This document shows, one piece after another, positions 1 through 12,024 of a stretch of 64,000 nucleotides of DNA. Source of the stretch: Lampris incognitus (lineage: Eukaryota; Chordata; Actinopteri; Lampriformes; Lampridae); assembly GCF_029633865.1 (NCBI RefSeq), contig NC_079223.1, positions 4,633,521 to 4,697,520 of the forward strand, in the 5' to 3' direction. The position numbers and the translations under genes were made by a program. Positions within the stretch are counted from its first letter, which is position 1, and every line of letters begins with the position of its first letter. Below the pieces are notes generated by a model that was not told where the DNA came from, searched no databases, and worked only from the letters and a program-made list of their open reading frames with translations.

Positions 1-716
1 AATAGGCTAGTGTGTCCGCTTTTCAGTCTATTTTCCTCTCCTTATTTTTTTTTTAGGCGCTGACTATCAGCCAGACTGTCACCAACTCAAAACTATGCCG
101 AGTTGAAAATTCTCATAATCCCGTTGTTTTCTTTACATGTGCTGAATACTCCCAAACTGAAGATGGCCACACGCATATCGGCGATTTAAGGAAATACTTG
201 AATAATCCAAGCAACTTCAGATGAGACGAGGCTCGTGCTGCGTGATGTGTTCCACAGAAACCCCGAGTGGGAAGTACACGGGGTTTATGCAAGATATGAA
301 AAAGCCCCAAATCCACAGCAAAGAAACGTGTACCCGAGTTTCACTCTGTAAATCATGGAGAGAAAGGAAGAACGAAAGCAATAACTGAGAGCGTGCCAGG
401 TTCAATATTGCAAACACTGGAATATTGCATATTGGAATATTGCAGATCCTGAGAAAATACCACATCCAATAAGAAACGCTCCTCCTTTGCCAGGTCCCGG
501 GGGATGAGCACGGTGCTCACACTGTAATTCGGTGCAATGGGGCCAGATAAAATCTGCTGATGTCCTTTGGCAGTTATTGCCGGGTTATCCGGCAGCACTG
601 CCGGGGAGTCCAGCTTCCTCTCAGTAGGAGAATTTGGGCCGGAGGCAGAGTTTGGAGCTTTAATGACAACCAAGCGCCTCGGCTGGAGTGTGCCGTAAAG
701 TAAAAGTGTCATCTCC

Positions 717-1075
717 GGGGCGTCCAGGTTGTGTAGCGGTCTGTTCCGTTGCCTACAAACATGGAGATCGTCGGTTCGAATCCCCGTGTTGCCTCCGGCT
801 TGGTCGGGCGTCCCTGCAGACACAATTGGCCGTGTCTGCAGGTGGGAAACCGGATGTGGGTATGTGTCCTGGTCGCTGCACTAGCACCTCCTAGCATGAT
901 CCTCCCACGCGCTACCCCCCCCCCCTCCTGGTGAAACTCCTCACTGTCAGGTGAAAAGAAGCGGCTGGCGACTCCACATGTATGGCAGGAGGCGTGTGGT
1001 AGTCTGCAGCCCTCCCCGGATCGGCAGAGGGGGGTGGAGCAGAGACCGGGACGGCTCAGAAGAGCGGGGTAATCC
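717..1075 (+). mobile_element. tRNA-derived SINE (family A), 3' end missing
   Basis: This is the first of about 15 copies here of one SINE family. The family has a tRNA-like head with an A-box-like TAGCGTAGCGG and a B box GGTTCGAATCC, then a body of about 350 bp containing CTGCACTAGCGCC and CAGGTGAAAAGAAGCGGCTG, and a G-rich tail after GGGGAGAAAAA. This copy has the B box near 774-784 and ends abruptly inside GGGGTAATC. Confidence 0.85.
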
Positions 1076-1709
1076 ACACAGGCTGAAGAGAGAAGCTAGG
1101 CGGTTATCTGCAGCGTGGTTAGCAGGCAGAGGATGTTTACACCCTTCTTTTTAATCAGGCCATCGGAATGATTTAGGTACACGAGGAGAAGTAATCTGTC
1201 ACCGACTCGGCGAGCCAAGTAGTATCAGTCCACCAGATATCTGACTTGGCTGCATCCTCCAACATGAGAGGAATGTGAGAGCGCTCTTGAAATATTGTCC
1301 ATTCATATGTCAACACTAAACTGTGGCTCAGACTGCCAAGTCAAATGAATGTGGAGTAAAAATCAAATATTGACTTCCTCTTAATTCCAGAGGCCGACAG
1401 AAGGAAAAACAGATGAAAGAAGAAAGGCCGGAGTCGATACGTACGAGCAGCCAGCGACAAAGCTATCAAGCCACCACAAAACAAACCTGAGGGAGTCAAC
1501 GATACACGTCCAGATAGGCCGTCGTTGGCTATCAGATCAGCGGCCACGTGACTCTCTGGGCGGCGGAAAAGTGAAATGACCCCATCTCAGCTCTTTTCTG
1601 GCTGATCTCTGACAAGCGAGGGGTATCAGCAGATGACTGATGGCTGATCCATCACAAGGTCTTTTAACCTTCAAACCGTCTAAACGTCATTGTTCAGCAA
1701 GCAGCTGGT

Positions 1710-2120
1710 CGGGGCGTCCGGGTAGCGTAGCGGTCTATTCCGTTGCCTACCAACACGGGGATCGCTGGTTCGAATCCCCGTGTTACCTCCGGCTTGGTCG
1801 GGCGTCCCTACCGTCAGAGGTGTAAAGCCAGATGTGGGTATGTGTCCTGGTTGCTGCACTAGCGCCCCCTGTGGTCGGTCGGGGCGCGTGTTAGGGGGGG
1901 ACTGGGGGGAATAGCGTGATCCTCCCACGCACTACACCCCCCCTGGGGAAACTCCTCAGTTGTCAGGTGAAAAGAAGCAGCTGGTGACTCCACATGTATG
2001 GGAGGAGGCATGTGGTAGTCTGCAGCCCTCCCCGGATCAGCAGAGGGGGTGGAGCAGAGACCGGGACGGCTCGGAAGAGTGTGGCGATTGGCCAAGTACA
2101 ATTGGGGGGGGAGAAAAAAA
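1710..2120 (+). mobile_element. tRNA-derived SINE (family A), full length with TSD
   Basis: This is a full-length copy from head to poly-G/A tail. It is flanked by a 12-bp target-site duplication, CAAGCAGCTGGT (1698-1709) and CAAGCAGATGGT (2121-2132), with one mismatch. This fixes the family's 5' boundary at GGGGCGTCC. Confidence 0.9.
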
Positions 2121-3193
2121 CAAGCAGATGGTGAATTACACAACTGCTGCTGAAACGGCCTTAATAGGAGAGCGCATAGTTAAGACTTACTTAGCTGGCT
2201 GTAGATTTATACTGCGTTTAGAGAAATAGTCTGCACTTAAGCGTCGCCGCTCACAAACAGCCCTGTGTCAGACGAAGCCATCACACGAGCCTGGCCGCAT
2301 CGCAAAGTGAAAACATGTGATACCATCTTACAAGTGCCTAATTTTTATTCACATTCAGCAGTGCTTTGCTGTGTTGGGCGCTTATCTGTGTGGAACACCT
2401 TCCACGTGACAGGCCTTTCTCGGGGGACACGGGGTTGTCGAGCGAAACAGCAGCGGGGGTTTTAATAGGTGGAGCGAGCGTCGGCACCCTGGAGAGGTCA
2501 CGGTAGCCGGAGGACAGATAACCTGGAGGTTGCGATGCCCACAAGGGCGAAGCACAGTGCAGCGAGTCGTGTACCAGCACAACGGCTGTTTTGGCGTACC
2601 TTGAAGAGGTCGTTCTTTTTGAGAGGAAGTAGTTGTGAGATGATTTTAGGGTAAGAAAGATGTGCGTCATGGACTCTTAACTAAATCAAGTGTGATTATG
2701 GTAACGAAAGCACGTGTTGCATGATTTAGAGGACTCCTTAAAGTAGTTGCACTGCAGGACTCTGACTGGCGGGCATTATCAGCGGTGGTTCTGCGGCACT
2801 CGAGACAGCGGTCATGCTGTTTTATAAAAAAGCCAAACTGAAAAACAAATTCCACTCATGCGATGATGAGAACGAATATGCTAATTATCTCAGTCTTGTT
2901 TTTGATAAGTAAATGGCAATCTCGTTGCCAATTTAAAAATTCACATGCAAGCCTGTGACGACACCGTTGGTTTGCGTGACAGGGATGTCCCCTCCTGCCA
3001 TCCATCCTTCTATAACCAAATCACCCAAGGAAGGCTTGAAGACCCAGTTCTTCCGACATGGGTGATTGTAAAATGGTGAGCAGAGGCACCATTGTGAAGC
3101 AAATGGAGAAACTGAAAAAAACAAGATGAAAACACCAGCACATGGGAATCCAAATTCTGGTGGAATAAGTTTTCTGTGTAGAAAGTACTCTAA

Positions 3194-3634
3194 GGGGCGT
3201 CCAGATGGCATGGCTGTATACTCTGTTGCCTACCAACACAGGGCTCGCCAGTTCGAATCCCCGTGTTACCTCCGGCTTAGTCGGGCATCCCTGCAGACAC
3301 AATTGGCTGTGTCTGTGGGTGGGAAGCCGGATGTGGGTATGTGTCCTGGTCGCTGCACTAGCACCTCCTCTGGTTGGTTGGAGCGCCTGTTGGGGGGGGG
3401 GGGAAGGGGAATAGCGTGATCCTCCCTCGTGCTACGTCCCCCTGGTGAAACTCCTCACTGTCAGGTGAAAAGAAGCGGCTGGTGACTCCACATGTATGGG
3501 AGGAGGCATGTGGTAGTCTGCAGCCCTCCCTGGGTCAGCAGAGGGGGTGGAGCAGAGACCGGGACGGCTCGGAAGAGTGGGGTAATTGGCTGGGTACAAT
3601 TGGGGAGAAAAAGGGGGAAAAACACACACAGAGA
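3194..3634 (+). mobile_element. tRNA-derived SINE (family A), full length with TSD
   Basis: This copy is complete and flanked by AAAGTACTCTAA (3182-3193) and AAAGTACTGTAA (3635-3646). The B box is GTTCGAATCC. The tail includes an ACACACA run. Confidence 0.9.
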
Positions 3635-3674
3635 AAAGTACTGTAAGAATGTTAACCCTGCTCTGGTACTACAT

Positions 3675-3742
3675 CTACTACTACTTTCGGCCGCTCCCGT
3701 TAGGGGTCGCCACAGCGGATCATCCGTTTCCATTTCTTCCTG
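3675..3742 (-). mobile_element. 68-bp RTE-type LINE 3' end with perfect TSD
   Basis: An extremely 5'-truncated copy: only CGGCCGCTCCCGTTAGGGG-type 3' sequence and a CTA-repeat tail remain. It is flanked by TCTGGTACTACAT at 3662-3674 and 3743-3755 (13/13). The longer relative is at 38690-39114. Confidence 0.8.
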
Positions 3743-4019
3743 TCTGGTACTACATGTTGTTTAAAAATAAAAATCAACATTCCCCGGACAACTTTTAAAA
3801 GGACCTTCCATTGTAAAGAAACAGAGGTTAAGTTTCCTCTCGGCAAATAACCTGCATGTAAACGACCGGTAACAAGTTGGCTTGTGAGTTGGAGACGACT
3901 TGATCCTCAAAACGGAGCTGGCGGTGTCGGTGGCGTGGCTGACACTAATCAAATCATCATATGGCCACTGTGGTAAAAATACTTCTAGCATTTCACTGAG
4001 CTGTCACAGCAGCAGCAGT

Positions 4020-4050
<31 letters not shown>

Positions 4051-4496
4051 GGCTAAATCCTATTTTGAGCGACGGTTGCTTGACAGCTCCACAGCAGCTC
4101 TCGAACAATGGATTTCAGATACCCGGCGCCTGGTGAGGGATCCGTTATCCGGCAGCAGTTGGGGAACCACCGGCCGATCACGGCACACCGTGCTGTATAT
4201 TTGATTCAAGGGTGAATTTGAAAATGCAAACCAAAACGGAATCGGGGCACATGCTCTAATATGTCCTTCATCAAGTAAAAGAAAACTGTCAGAAAGATTT
4301 AACCCGAGTCTGAAACACGGACTCGGAACGCCGCCCCTGTTTTTCCCTTCTTCACAGGATAATTGGCAGCCATGATAGCTCATTAACTGAGGTGTGTGAA
4401 TGGAAGCCATGAGGTTGTGAATGGTTCTTCAGTCGGGTGAAGTTGTATTCAAGTGCACGGTAATGTGAGAAAGTAAATAGGCTGTGATGAATTATC

Positions 4497-4710
4497 CACC
4501 CGTCCATCCATCCATCCATCCATCCATCCACCCATCCACCCATCCATCCATCCATCCACCCGTCCATCCATCCATCCATCCACCCATCCATCCATTGTCT
4601 GAACTGCTTATCCTGCTCTCAGGGTGGCGGGGATGCTGGAGCCTATCCCAGCAGTCATTAGGCGGCAGGCGGGGAGACACCCTGGACAGGCCGCCGGGCC
4701 ATCACACAGG

Positions 4711-4741
<31 letters not shown>
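4497..4741 (-). mobile_element. V-SINE-like SINE (family B) 3' part with (CATC)n tail and CA run
   Basis: GGAGCCTATCCCAGCAGTCA and GACACCCTGGACAGGCCGCC identify the 3' region of a V-SINE/DANA-like SINE, reverse-oriented. Its tail is the (CCAT)n run at 4500-4596. A (CA)n run at 4714-4741 replaces the rest of the element. Confidence 0.7.
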
Positions 4742-4744
<3 letters not shown>

Positions 4745-5618
4745 TTTCATTACAAATTCAGAAGCTGTGGGCTAAACTGAACTTAAAAAGATCCAGTCCA
4801 GTGAAAATCCAGTGCCGTTGTGTTTTCAGCACAGGGCTTGTTCATGTGAAGGTACCCACAACATCAGAGCTGCCATTGTTGTGAAAATATGACTAAAGCC
4901 CCCTGACAAACTCCCCTCCTAGTTGTCAGCATAATCATTAAACCGTTTCAGAAGACGAGTCAGCTGTGGTGTTAATGACATCACCCAACACCCTGATTTG
5001 ATTGACAATCAGCTGAACTGTCATCATCAGGCTGTCCGTTATCAGCTGTTTTTAAATAGTTGCCAAGCAACATCATACGAGTCAGCGAGCTAGCTAGCTT
5101 CCAATAGTGTCTTGTGATCTTGGGCCACGCCCCCAGGTCACGCCCCTCAGGCCACGCCCCTCAGCTGCTGAGAGCTGACGGTGTGTTAAAACAAACAAAG
5201 CAAATGATCCTTCTGAGGGGGAATGACCCCTTGTCTGACTGACTTAGGATCCCTGGGCTGAATCTTGCAGATATTTGGGCTCTATTTGGGTGGGAGACGT
5301 TGACGGTGTGACGTACTGCAGGCCTGCTACCCCCCGAATGACACACATTAGTTAGTAGGCTACGTTTTCTTTGGCAAGGCCACATTTTAGAATAGACACT
5401 GGCTTAGTTTTTTTTTTTTTGTTGCACAGATCCTCCACGCACCAGACAGTCACTTCCTTTTCCTGCAAAGCATTTCTTCTAGTAGCACCTTGGGTTACAC
5501 TACAGCAATATTACCGAGGCCTGTGGTTCAAGGCGTGATATTCATGCCAGCCGAGAGCTGATTGTCAACCATGTGTTCTGCACGTTCAGTTTTTCAGATT
5601 TTTACATTCAGTTTCTGT

Positions 5619-5660
5619 GGCGTGGTGGCGCAGTGGTTAGCGCGGTCGCCTCACAGCATA
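5619..5660 (+). mobile_element. V-SINE-like SINE (family B) 5' fragment
   Basis: Only the tRNA-like head remains: TGGTGGCGCAGTGGTTAGCG then CGGTCGCCTCACAGCA. The body is absent after 5660. Confidence 0.6.
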
Positions 5661-5973
5661 CATGTCAACGACATGCACAGAATTGTCCGCAATTAGGAGG
5701 ATGAGGATCCTCATCCTGCTAATTGTAACTTGATATGTACAACTTGAAACGTGTCACCCGTGTGCTGGTAGGTGCAGGTGGAAGTGTGTGGACAGTTGTG
5801 TGCGTGTGGTTGACATTTATCCATGGTGAATCTTGCAGGCATCGCCAAAACTATGCCATTGTCAACAGCACACGCCAACACACAGGAAACTGGTATGACC
5901 GCTGCAGGAGTAGAAACCGGAAGTCAGTGGACCACAGTGATGCACAGAGCCGAGCTTTGGAGCTTTCAGAGCA

Positions 5974-6170
5974 CAAGGGGTTGAATACTTACGCAAGAAC
6001 TATATTTTAGCTTTTGATTTATTGTGAAAAGTCAGCGAAACAACTTGTTTTGGCTTTGGGAGCGTGCTGTCAGGGCTTATGGGTTCACAAAAATAACATG
6101 GTTCAGGAACAGATGTGTGAGACATTAGTGATGACTGTCAGGGGGGTCGAATACTTCTGCAAGGCGCTGT
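5974..6170 (+). mobile_element. Tc1/mariner remnant (terminal region)
   Basis: GGGGTTGAATACTTACGCAAG near 5979 and GGGGTCGAATACTTCTGCAAGG near 6146 resemble the paired motifs that end many fish Tc1-like elements. The AT-rich text between them also fits. No transposase sequence is left. Confidence 0.45.
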
Positions 6171-6724
6171 CTGTGTGCAACCCTCTGTCTTTGTAAAGCT
6201 TTATAGACCCGTCGTTCTCTGTCGTCTTTATGGGGAATTTACATTTAAATGAGCCGAAAAAGTTGTTTCCTGTACCCCATTACAAATAACTGAGCGTGCC
6301 AGTGAGGCATTACCAGGACACACGAGACAGTGACACCACACTACAGATGCTGACGATGCAACTAGGTCACAGTAATTGTTGTTGGCAACTTGTTTCAGTC
6401 CCTCCTGCCTCCTCCTCCTCCTCCTCCTCCTCCTCCTCCTCCTCCTTTACTTTGCAAACCTGGCACTATCGGCTTCATTACAGTATGCGTAATACCATTT
6501 TGTAGGGCATAGTGTAAAGACGGGGCCTGTACACAACACACGTTGTGGTACGGTGCACCGTGTTGTGTGTTTTCGTATGTGCCTTTGCTGCCGATCTTTG
6601 TCTGTGGGGTTTCCTGCCTCCATCCTCACAAAGCGCTAAATCACTGTGTGCCTCAACTTTTCTTCTATTTTCCTGTATTTATATCCCACATCTGCATGGA
6701 TTATCCTTTATGTAAAGCAATAAT

Positions 6725-6780
6725 ACTAATAATAATAATATGATGATGATGATGATGATGATGAAGGTAGTAGTAGTAAT
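6725..6780. repeat. (AAT)n/(GAT)n/(TAG)n microsatellite
   Basis: Three adjoining trinucleotide runs in intron 2. A (TG)n run at 6896-6931 lies just before the next SINE. Confidence 0.9.
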
Positions 6781-6892
6781 AACATGATTCACAGGGTGCT
6801 GAGTCTGATTACAGCCCATCTGTGCAGTTTGCTGATAGGTCACAGTCCAAACACATGAATGTTAGGTGAATTGAAGTCTCTAAATTGCACAA

Positions 6893-6931
<39 letters not shown>

Positions 6932-6937
6932 TGTGTA

Positions 6938-7168
6938 GGCATCCGGGTGGCGTGGCGGTATGTTCCGTTGCCTACCAACACGGGGATCACCGGTTCGAGT
7001 CCCCATGTTACCTCCAGCTTGGTCAGGCGCCCCTACAGACACAGTTGGCCGTGTCTGCGGGTGGGAAGCCGGATGTGGGTATGTGTCCTGGTCGCTGCAC
7101 TAGCGCCTCCTCTGGTTGGTCGGGGTGCCTGTTCGGGGGGGAGGGGAAACTGGGGGGAATAGCGTGAG
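6938..7168 (+). mobile_element. tRNA-derived SINE (family A), 5' part only
   Basis: Head and mid-body are present, with B box CGGTTCGAGTCC. The copy stops at GGGGAATAGCGTGA, exactly the point where several other truncated copies begin (see 15105). Confidence 0.85.
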
Positions 7169-7431
7169 CCGTTCGGGCTGAACAGGTTAAAAAGAACAGC
7201 GACCCGCTGTCCCTCTTACAAGAGCTGAGTGTTGGGAGTTCAAACGGGAGCAGCGGATATTATTCAGACGGGTGTCACCTCCCCAGTTTCACCCCAAAGT
7301 AATGAATGAATGATGACATGAAACAAAAAGAAGAAGAAGAAGAAAATCACAAAACTTTCACCAAAATCAGGAAAAAAATGAAGTGCTTTTACAAATTGTT
7401 TCTATCCATTGTTTTTGTTTTTTGATTTTTT

Positions 7432-7567
7432 TTCCCTGTGATGGTCCGGCAGCCTGTCCAGGGTGTCCCCCCGCCTGCCGCCCAGTGACTGCTGGGATAG
7501 GGTGCAGCATCCCTGAGGGCAGGGTGAGCGGGTGGGATAATGGATGGATGGATGGATGGATGGATGG
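7432..7567 (+). mobile_element. V-SINE-like SINE (family B) 3' end with (GGAT)n tail
   Basis: CAGCCTGTCCAGGGTGTCCC and GACTGCTGGGATAGG match the reverse complement of the 4590-4740 fragment. The tail is (ATGG)n from 7541. Confidence 0.7.
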
Positions 7568-8051
7568 GTAGGTACCTAACAGTAGGCTGATGTCAGCATG
7601 AATGCCATCATAAGCAGTCAAACCTCTGACTCCTTCATTGCCAGTGCACGCTAGAACACTTCAACCGAGTTCCTGAACAAAAGAACTGCCGTTGCAACAC
7701 ACCAGCCTATTTCCTCTCGTCTGTTCAGTGCAGAAGTGATGATGTGAAAGTGCTACGAAGGCTTTAAAACACCTTTAATAATCTGCAGAGCCCGTGAAAT
7801 CCCCAACACCTTTAGTCATTTCCCCCCCTTTGGTGGTGGGAGATCATCAGCCGCCCACGTACGGGTTTCACAGCGGGTGTGACAGTGTGAGAAATAGCTA
7901 TCATCCCCACTTTCTAGACACCTTCTTATCACAATGAAAGTATTACAGTACTACCAAGCAGCTAAAAGGTGGAGTAGCGCTCCACAGGATACTACAGCTG
8001 TTGTGGCAGTGTGGTTTGGGTACTTAGCCAGCCATCACACCATGAAACGTC

Positions 8052-8291
8052 CCTACGCCCCTTTTCCACGACACGGTACCGGCTAAACTCCACTCGACTC
8101 GCCCTTTTTTCCTTTTCCATTACTGGGAAGTACCGGCATTTTAGTAACTTGCCACTTTTCTGGCACCACCTTTGTCGAGGTTCCAAAAAAACTGGAGTGG
8201 GTACCAGAATTGGGTACTGTTACGGTAACGGAGAACGACACAGAGTCGAGTCGAGTCCAGCCAGTACCATGTAGTGGAAAAGGGGCGTAGG
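8052..8291. mobile_element. 240-bp MITE with long terminal inverted repeats
   Basis: It starts CCTACGCCCCTTTTCCAC and ends GTGGAAAAGGGGCGTAGG. The inverted repeat extends inward past GGTACCGG. Inside lie GACTCGACTC-type tracts and no coding sequence. A longer relative is at 60949-61678. The superfamily is not settled because the target duplication is unclear. Confidence 0.75.
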
Positions 8292-8330
8292 ATGGCACGT
8301 TTCAAGATGGCGTCCAACATGTGTTTTTTT

Positions 8331-8518
8331 GGGGGGGGGGGGTTCCCCCCCTTTTCTCCCCGATTATATCTGGCCAATCGCCCCACTCTTCTGAGCCATC
8401 CCAGTCGCTGCTCCACCCCCCTGTCGATCCGGGGAGGGCTGCAGACTACCACATGCCTCCTCCAATACATGTGGAGTCACCAGCCGCTTCTTTTCACCTG
8501 ACAGGGAGGAGTTTCACC
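8331..8518 (-). mobile_element. tRNA-derived SINE (family A), 3' half
   Basis: Reverse-oriented 3' half, from the poly-C (tail) side to GGAGTTTCACCA. It is cut off exactly where the 54/45-bp minisatellite begins. Confidence 0.85.
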
Positions 8519-8522
8519 ACAC

Positions 8523-9265
8523 CCTTTATATCCTTTATACATGGACACCTCCATCACTGGCCTCTACATCTACACCCCTTTATATCCTTTATACATGGAC
8601 ACCTCCATCACTGCCCTCTACATCTACACCCCTTTATATCCTTTATACATGGACACCTCCATCACTGTCCTCTACATCTACACCCCTTTATACATGGACA
8701 CCTCCATCACTGTCCTCTACATCTACACCCCTTCATATCATTTATACATGAACACCTCCATCACTGCCCTCTACATCTACACCCCTTTATATCATTTATA
8801 CATGAACACCTCCATCACTGGCCTCTACATCTACACCCCTTTATATCCTTTATACATGGACACCTCCATCACTGGCCTCTACATCTACACCCCTTTATAT
8901 CCTTTATACATGGACACCTCCATCACTGTCCTCTACATCTACACCCCTTTATACATGGACACCTCCATCACTGCCCTCTACATCTACACCCCTTTATATC
9001 ATTTATACACGGACACCTCCATCACTGGCCTCTACATCTACACCCCTTTATATCCTTTATACATGGACACCTCCATCACTGTCCTCTACATCTACACCCC
9101 TTTATACATGGACACCTCCATCACTGCCCTCTACATCTACACCCCTTTATATCATTTATACATGAACACCTCCATCACTGCCCTCTACATCTACACCCCT
9201 TTATATCCTTTATACATGGACACCTCCATCACTACGTCTACACCCTTTATATCCATTTATACATG
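8523..9265. repeat. 54/45-bp minisatellite, about 14 units
   Basis: Units contain ACACCTCCATCACTG and CTCTACATCTACACCCC. Long units (54 bp) carry an extra TTTATATCC that 45-bp units lack. Both lengths are multiples of three, so two plus-strand frames stay open for 243 and 315 codons; this is a consequence of the repeat, not evidence of a gene. Confidence 0.9.
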
Positions 9266-9271
9266 TGAGTA

Positions 9272-10100
9272 GGTGGAGATGAACTAAAAACGAGTGGCAA
9301 CTTTCTGTTTAAGAGTTGAATAAAAAGGGATGTGATCACGGGTAATGCAGACAGAGCTCTTCTCATTAACTGTTGTAATTTAAAAAAGACATTAAGAATG
9401 TTTCACAAACTGTGAGCACACATTACAGCCTACCGAGGTCTCCCAGGGTGAAATGAGTGTTTCAATGGAAACGGTTCCTTGACATTATTGGAGAGAAATA
9501 TTAGTGCCAGTTCATTTCACAGCCTGGCTCGAGTCAAAAGGGGGGCTTCGCCTTGACGGATGTGGGCTTGGAGCCCGAGGAGACTGTATCAGCCGGAGAC
9601 GGATTTTGCAGAGGCTGGTGTCAGTCTGTAGAGGTGGCAGTGCCATGCTTAATCTTATCTTTCCAGATGCTTGTTATTTTGCATTGGTTCACTATCACTT
9701 TAAAATATGTTTAAACTCATCTTTTTCCATATTCTTTCTTTTTTGCATTATTTCACTATCACATAGTGTAATCACCGAGTCTCGTAACTAGATGTTTTAT
9801 TTTTCGATCTGGTACATGCCCCCCTTGCCCTTGAACATCTGTCCATTCTGGATGAGGGCTCCCTCCTCTGACGCTCTTCTTAAAGTTTCTACCATTGTTG
9901 TTTTCCTGGAAAGAGTTTCGTCTGAGTTGAGGACCTCTGGCTAGAGGGGGCCGTTCAGTCGTACCCACCCATTAATCATGTTGTTAATGTGAAGTCCTCT
10001 TGAGACCGTGATGAACTAGACCTGCAGCACCTACTGCTGAATTTAGTGGTGAGTGACAGATGGCAGGGTTGACCCCATTTTTTGGGACTACATGGGGTTC
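9272..10100. other. Unrecognised intronic sequence
   Basis: I see no element, exon or repeat structure that I can name. Confidence 0.5.
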
Positions 10101-10117
10101 ATATTTCAACATGTAAA

Positions 10118-10710
10118 TTAGATAGATGGATAGATGGATAGATGGGAGATAGACAGATGGATAGATGGATAGACAGAGAGATAGATAGACAGAGAGATGG
10201 GAGATGGAGAAATAGATGGAGAGATGGATAGATGGAGAGATAGATGACAGATGGCGAGCTGGAGAGATAGATGAGAGATGGATAGATGGAGAGATAGATA
10301 GCTAGATAGATAGATGGAGAGCTGGAGAGAGATAGATTGGAGATAGATAGAGAGATGGATAGATGGAGAGATAGATGGATAGACAGAGCTGGAGAGGTAG
10401 ATAGATAGATAGATAGCTGGAGAGCTGGAGATAGATAGATGTGGAGATAGAGAGATGGATAGACAGAGCTGGAGAGATAGATAGATAGCTGGAGAGCTGG
10501 AGAGCTGGAGAGAGATAGATGTGGAGATAGAGAGATGGATAGACGGAGAGATGGATAGACAGATGGAGAGAGAGAGAGAGAGAGATGGAGAGATGACCAG
10601 ACAGCTGGAGAGCTAGATCGGTGGATAGATAGATAGCTGGAGAGCTGGAGATAGATAGATGTGGAGATAGAGAGATGGATAGGCGGAGAGATGGATAGAC
10701 AGAGCTGGAG

Positions 10711-10750
<40 letters not shown>

Positions 10751-10915
10751 GGAGAGCTGGAGAGAGATAGATGTGGAGATAGAGAGATGGATAGACGGAG
10801 ATGGAGAGCTGGAGAGAGATAGATGTGGAGATAGAGAGATGGATAGACAGATGGAGAGAGAGAGAGATGGAGAGATGACTAGACAGCTGGAGAGCTAGAT
10901 CGGTGGCTAGATAGA
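10118..10915. repeat. GATA/GAGA-rich complex microsatellite, about 800 bp
   Basis: Runs of GATA, GATGGATA and GGAGAGCTGGAGAGA alternate, with larger blocks repeating several times, for example GATAGATGTGGAGATAGAGA near 10435, 10516, 10654, 10768 and 10818. All are purine-rich on the plus strand. Confidence 0.9.
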
Positions 10916-10924
10916 TGGACTTGA

Positions 10925-12020
10925 ATGAGAATGAGAAAGCATGTGTGGCTCTGGATTAGTCGGTGTGAGACTACTGTTCCAGAGAAACAGGTGTTATTTG
11001 CTTGTATTATTTATGTATTTGGTGGATTGAGGGCGCTTTAATACAGTGAGCGGTTTCCAAACAGCTTAATTACTTCAGAATTGATCTGAGAGTCCTCGGG
11101 GTTCGATGGGCTGGCGAGGGCTCCTGGGCAGGACTCTCCCTTTATCTGCTGCTCCCCACTGCGAGCAACAAGACTGAAATAACGAGTCAAACAGTGAAAG
11201 AGAACAAACCGCTGCATTTCACATCGACGTGTTATTGCCCGTATTTGCTACCGCCGTTTTCTACACGCTAGAGGGTCGGGAGGCCTTCAGCCCTTATTTC
11301 TGATGACGTCCATTTCGCCTGGCTTAAGACTAGGATCCGCTGCAGGGAGGCCGGTGCCGCTATTGTTTGGTATTTATTTGGACACGTTCTGCCTTGTGCC
11401 ACAGTAGCTGCTGGTCCTCCAGGGCTCCATATGAATATTAGAACAAACGTTAGTCGGTGCAACACAAACAAATCAGCTGAAAAACAAGACGCCACATTTC
11501 ACTTGTGTAACTGCTGTAAGGAAAACGCAGTGCACCCCCAAACATTTACTCACAGGAAGCCGTGAAAGAATATTGTCTTGGGTTTCTCTTATACTTTGCT
11601 CTTGGTAGAGGTGTTTGTGTGTGTGTGTGTGTGTGGGGGGGGGGGGGGTCCGGCTGATGGTGACATTACGCCTGGCTCGTGGTCCTAAAGTCCATGAGCA
11701 TCATTGCAGAGAGGACAGAGCAACAAGGTTTTGGGTTATTTGTGGTGCTTTTTTCCACCCAGTTGTGGTCGAATCAGCCGTGCAGCCTTGGAGATACCCC
11801 CGTCACTATTTGAAATTATTTCCTCATTGAAGTTTTCTTGTTAATTCTTAACCTGCTAGGCAGACCAGTTGCCAGGAGAGAGCAGGAGCACACAGACAAG
11901 ATCCTAAAGCTGGAAAACTGAAGAGGAGGAGTTGCCTGTCATGGAAACTCGTTTGGAAGTTTGATCGGCCCAAACATCAATATAATCCAATTTACCGAGT
12001 ACATTTATGTTATCTGAGAT
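10925..12020. other. Unrecognised intronic sequence with (GT)n/G-run
   Basis: This is mostly single-copy-looking sequence. A (GT)n run followed by a run of G occupies 11612-11648. No exon was found. Confidence 0.5.
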
Positions 12021-12024
12021 TTTG

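Noticed and set aside
5100..5165. Three short CCACGCCCC repeats
   Set aside because: Too few and too short to treat as a regulatory array or minisatellite.
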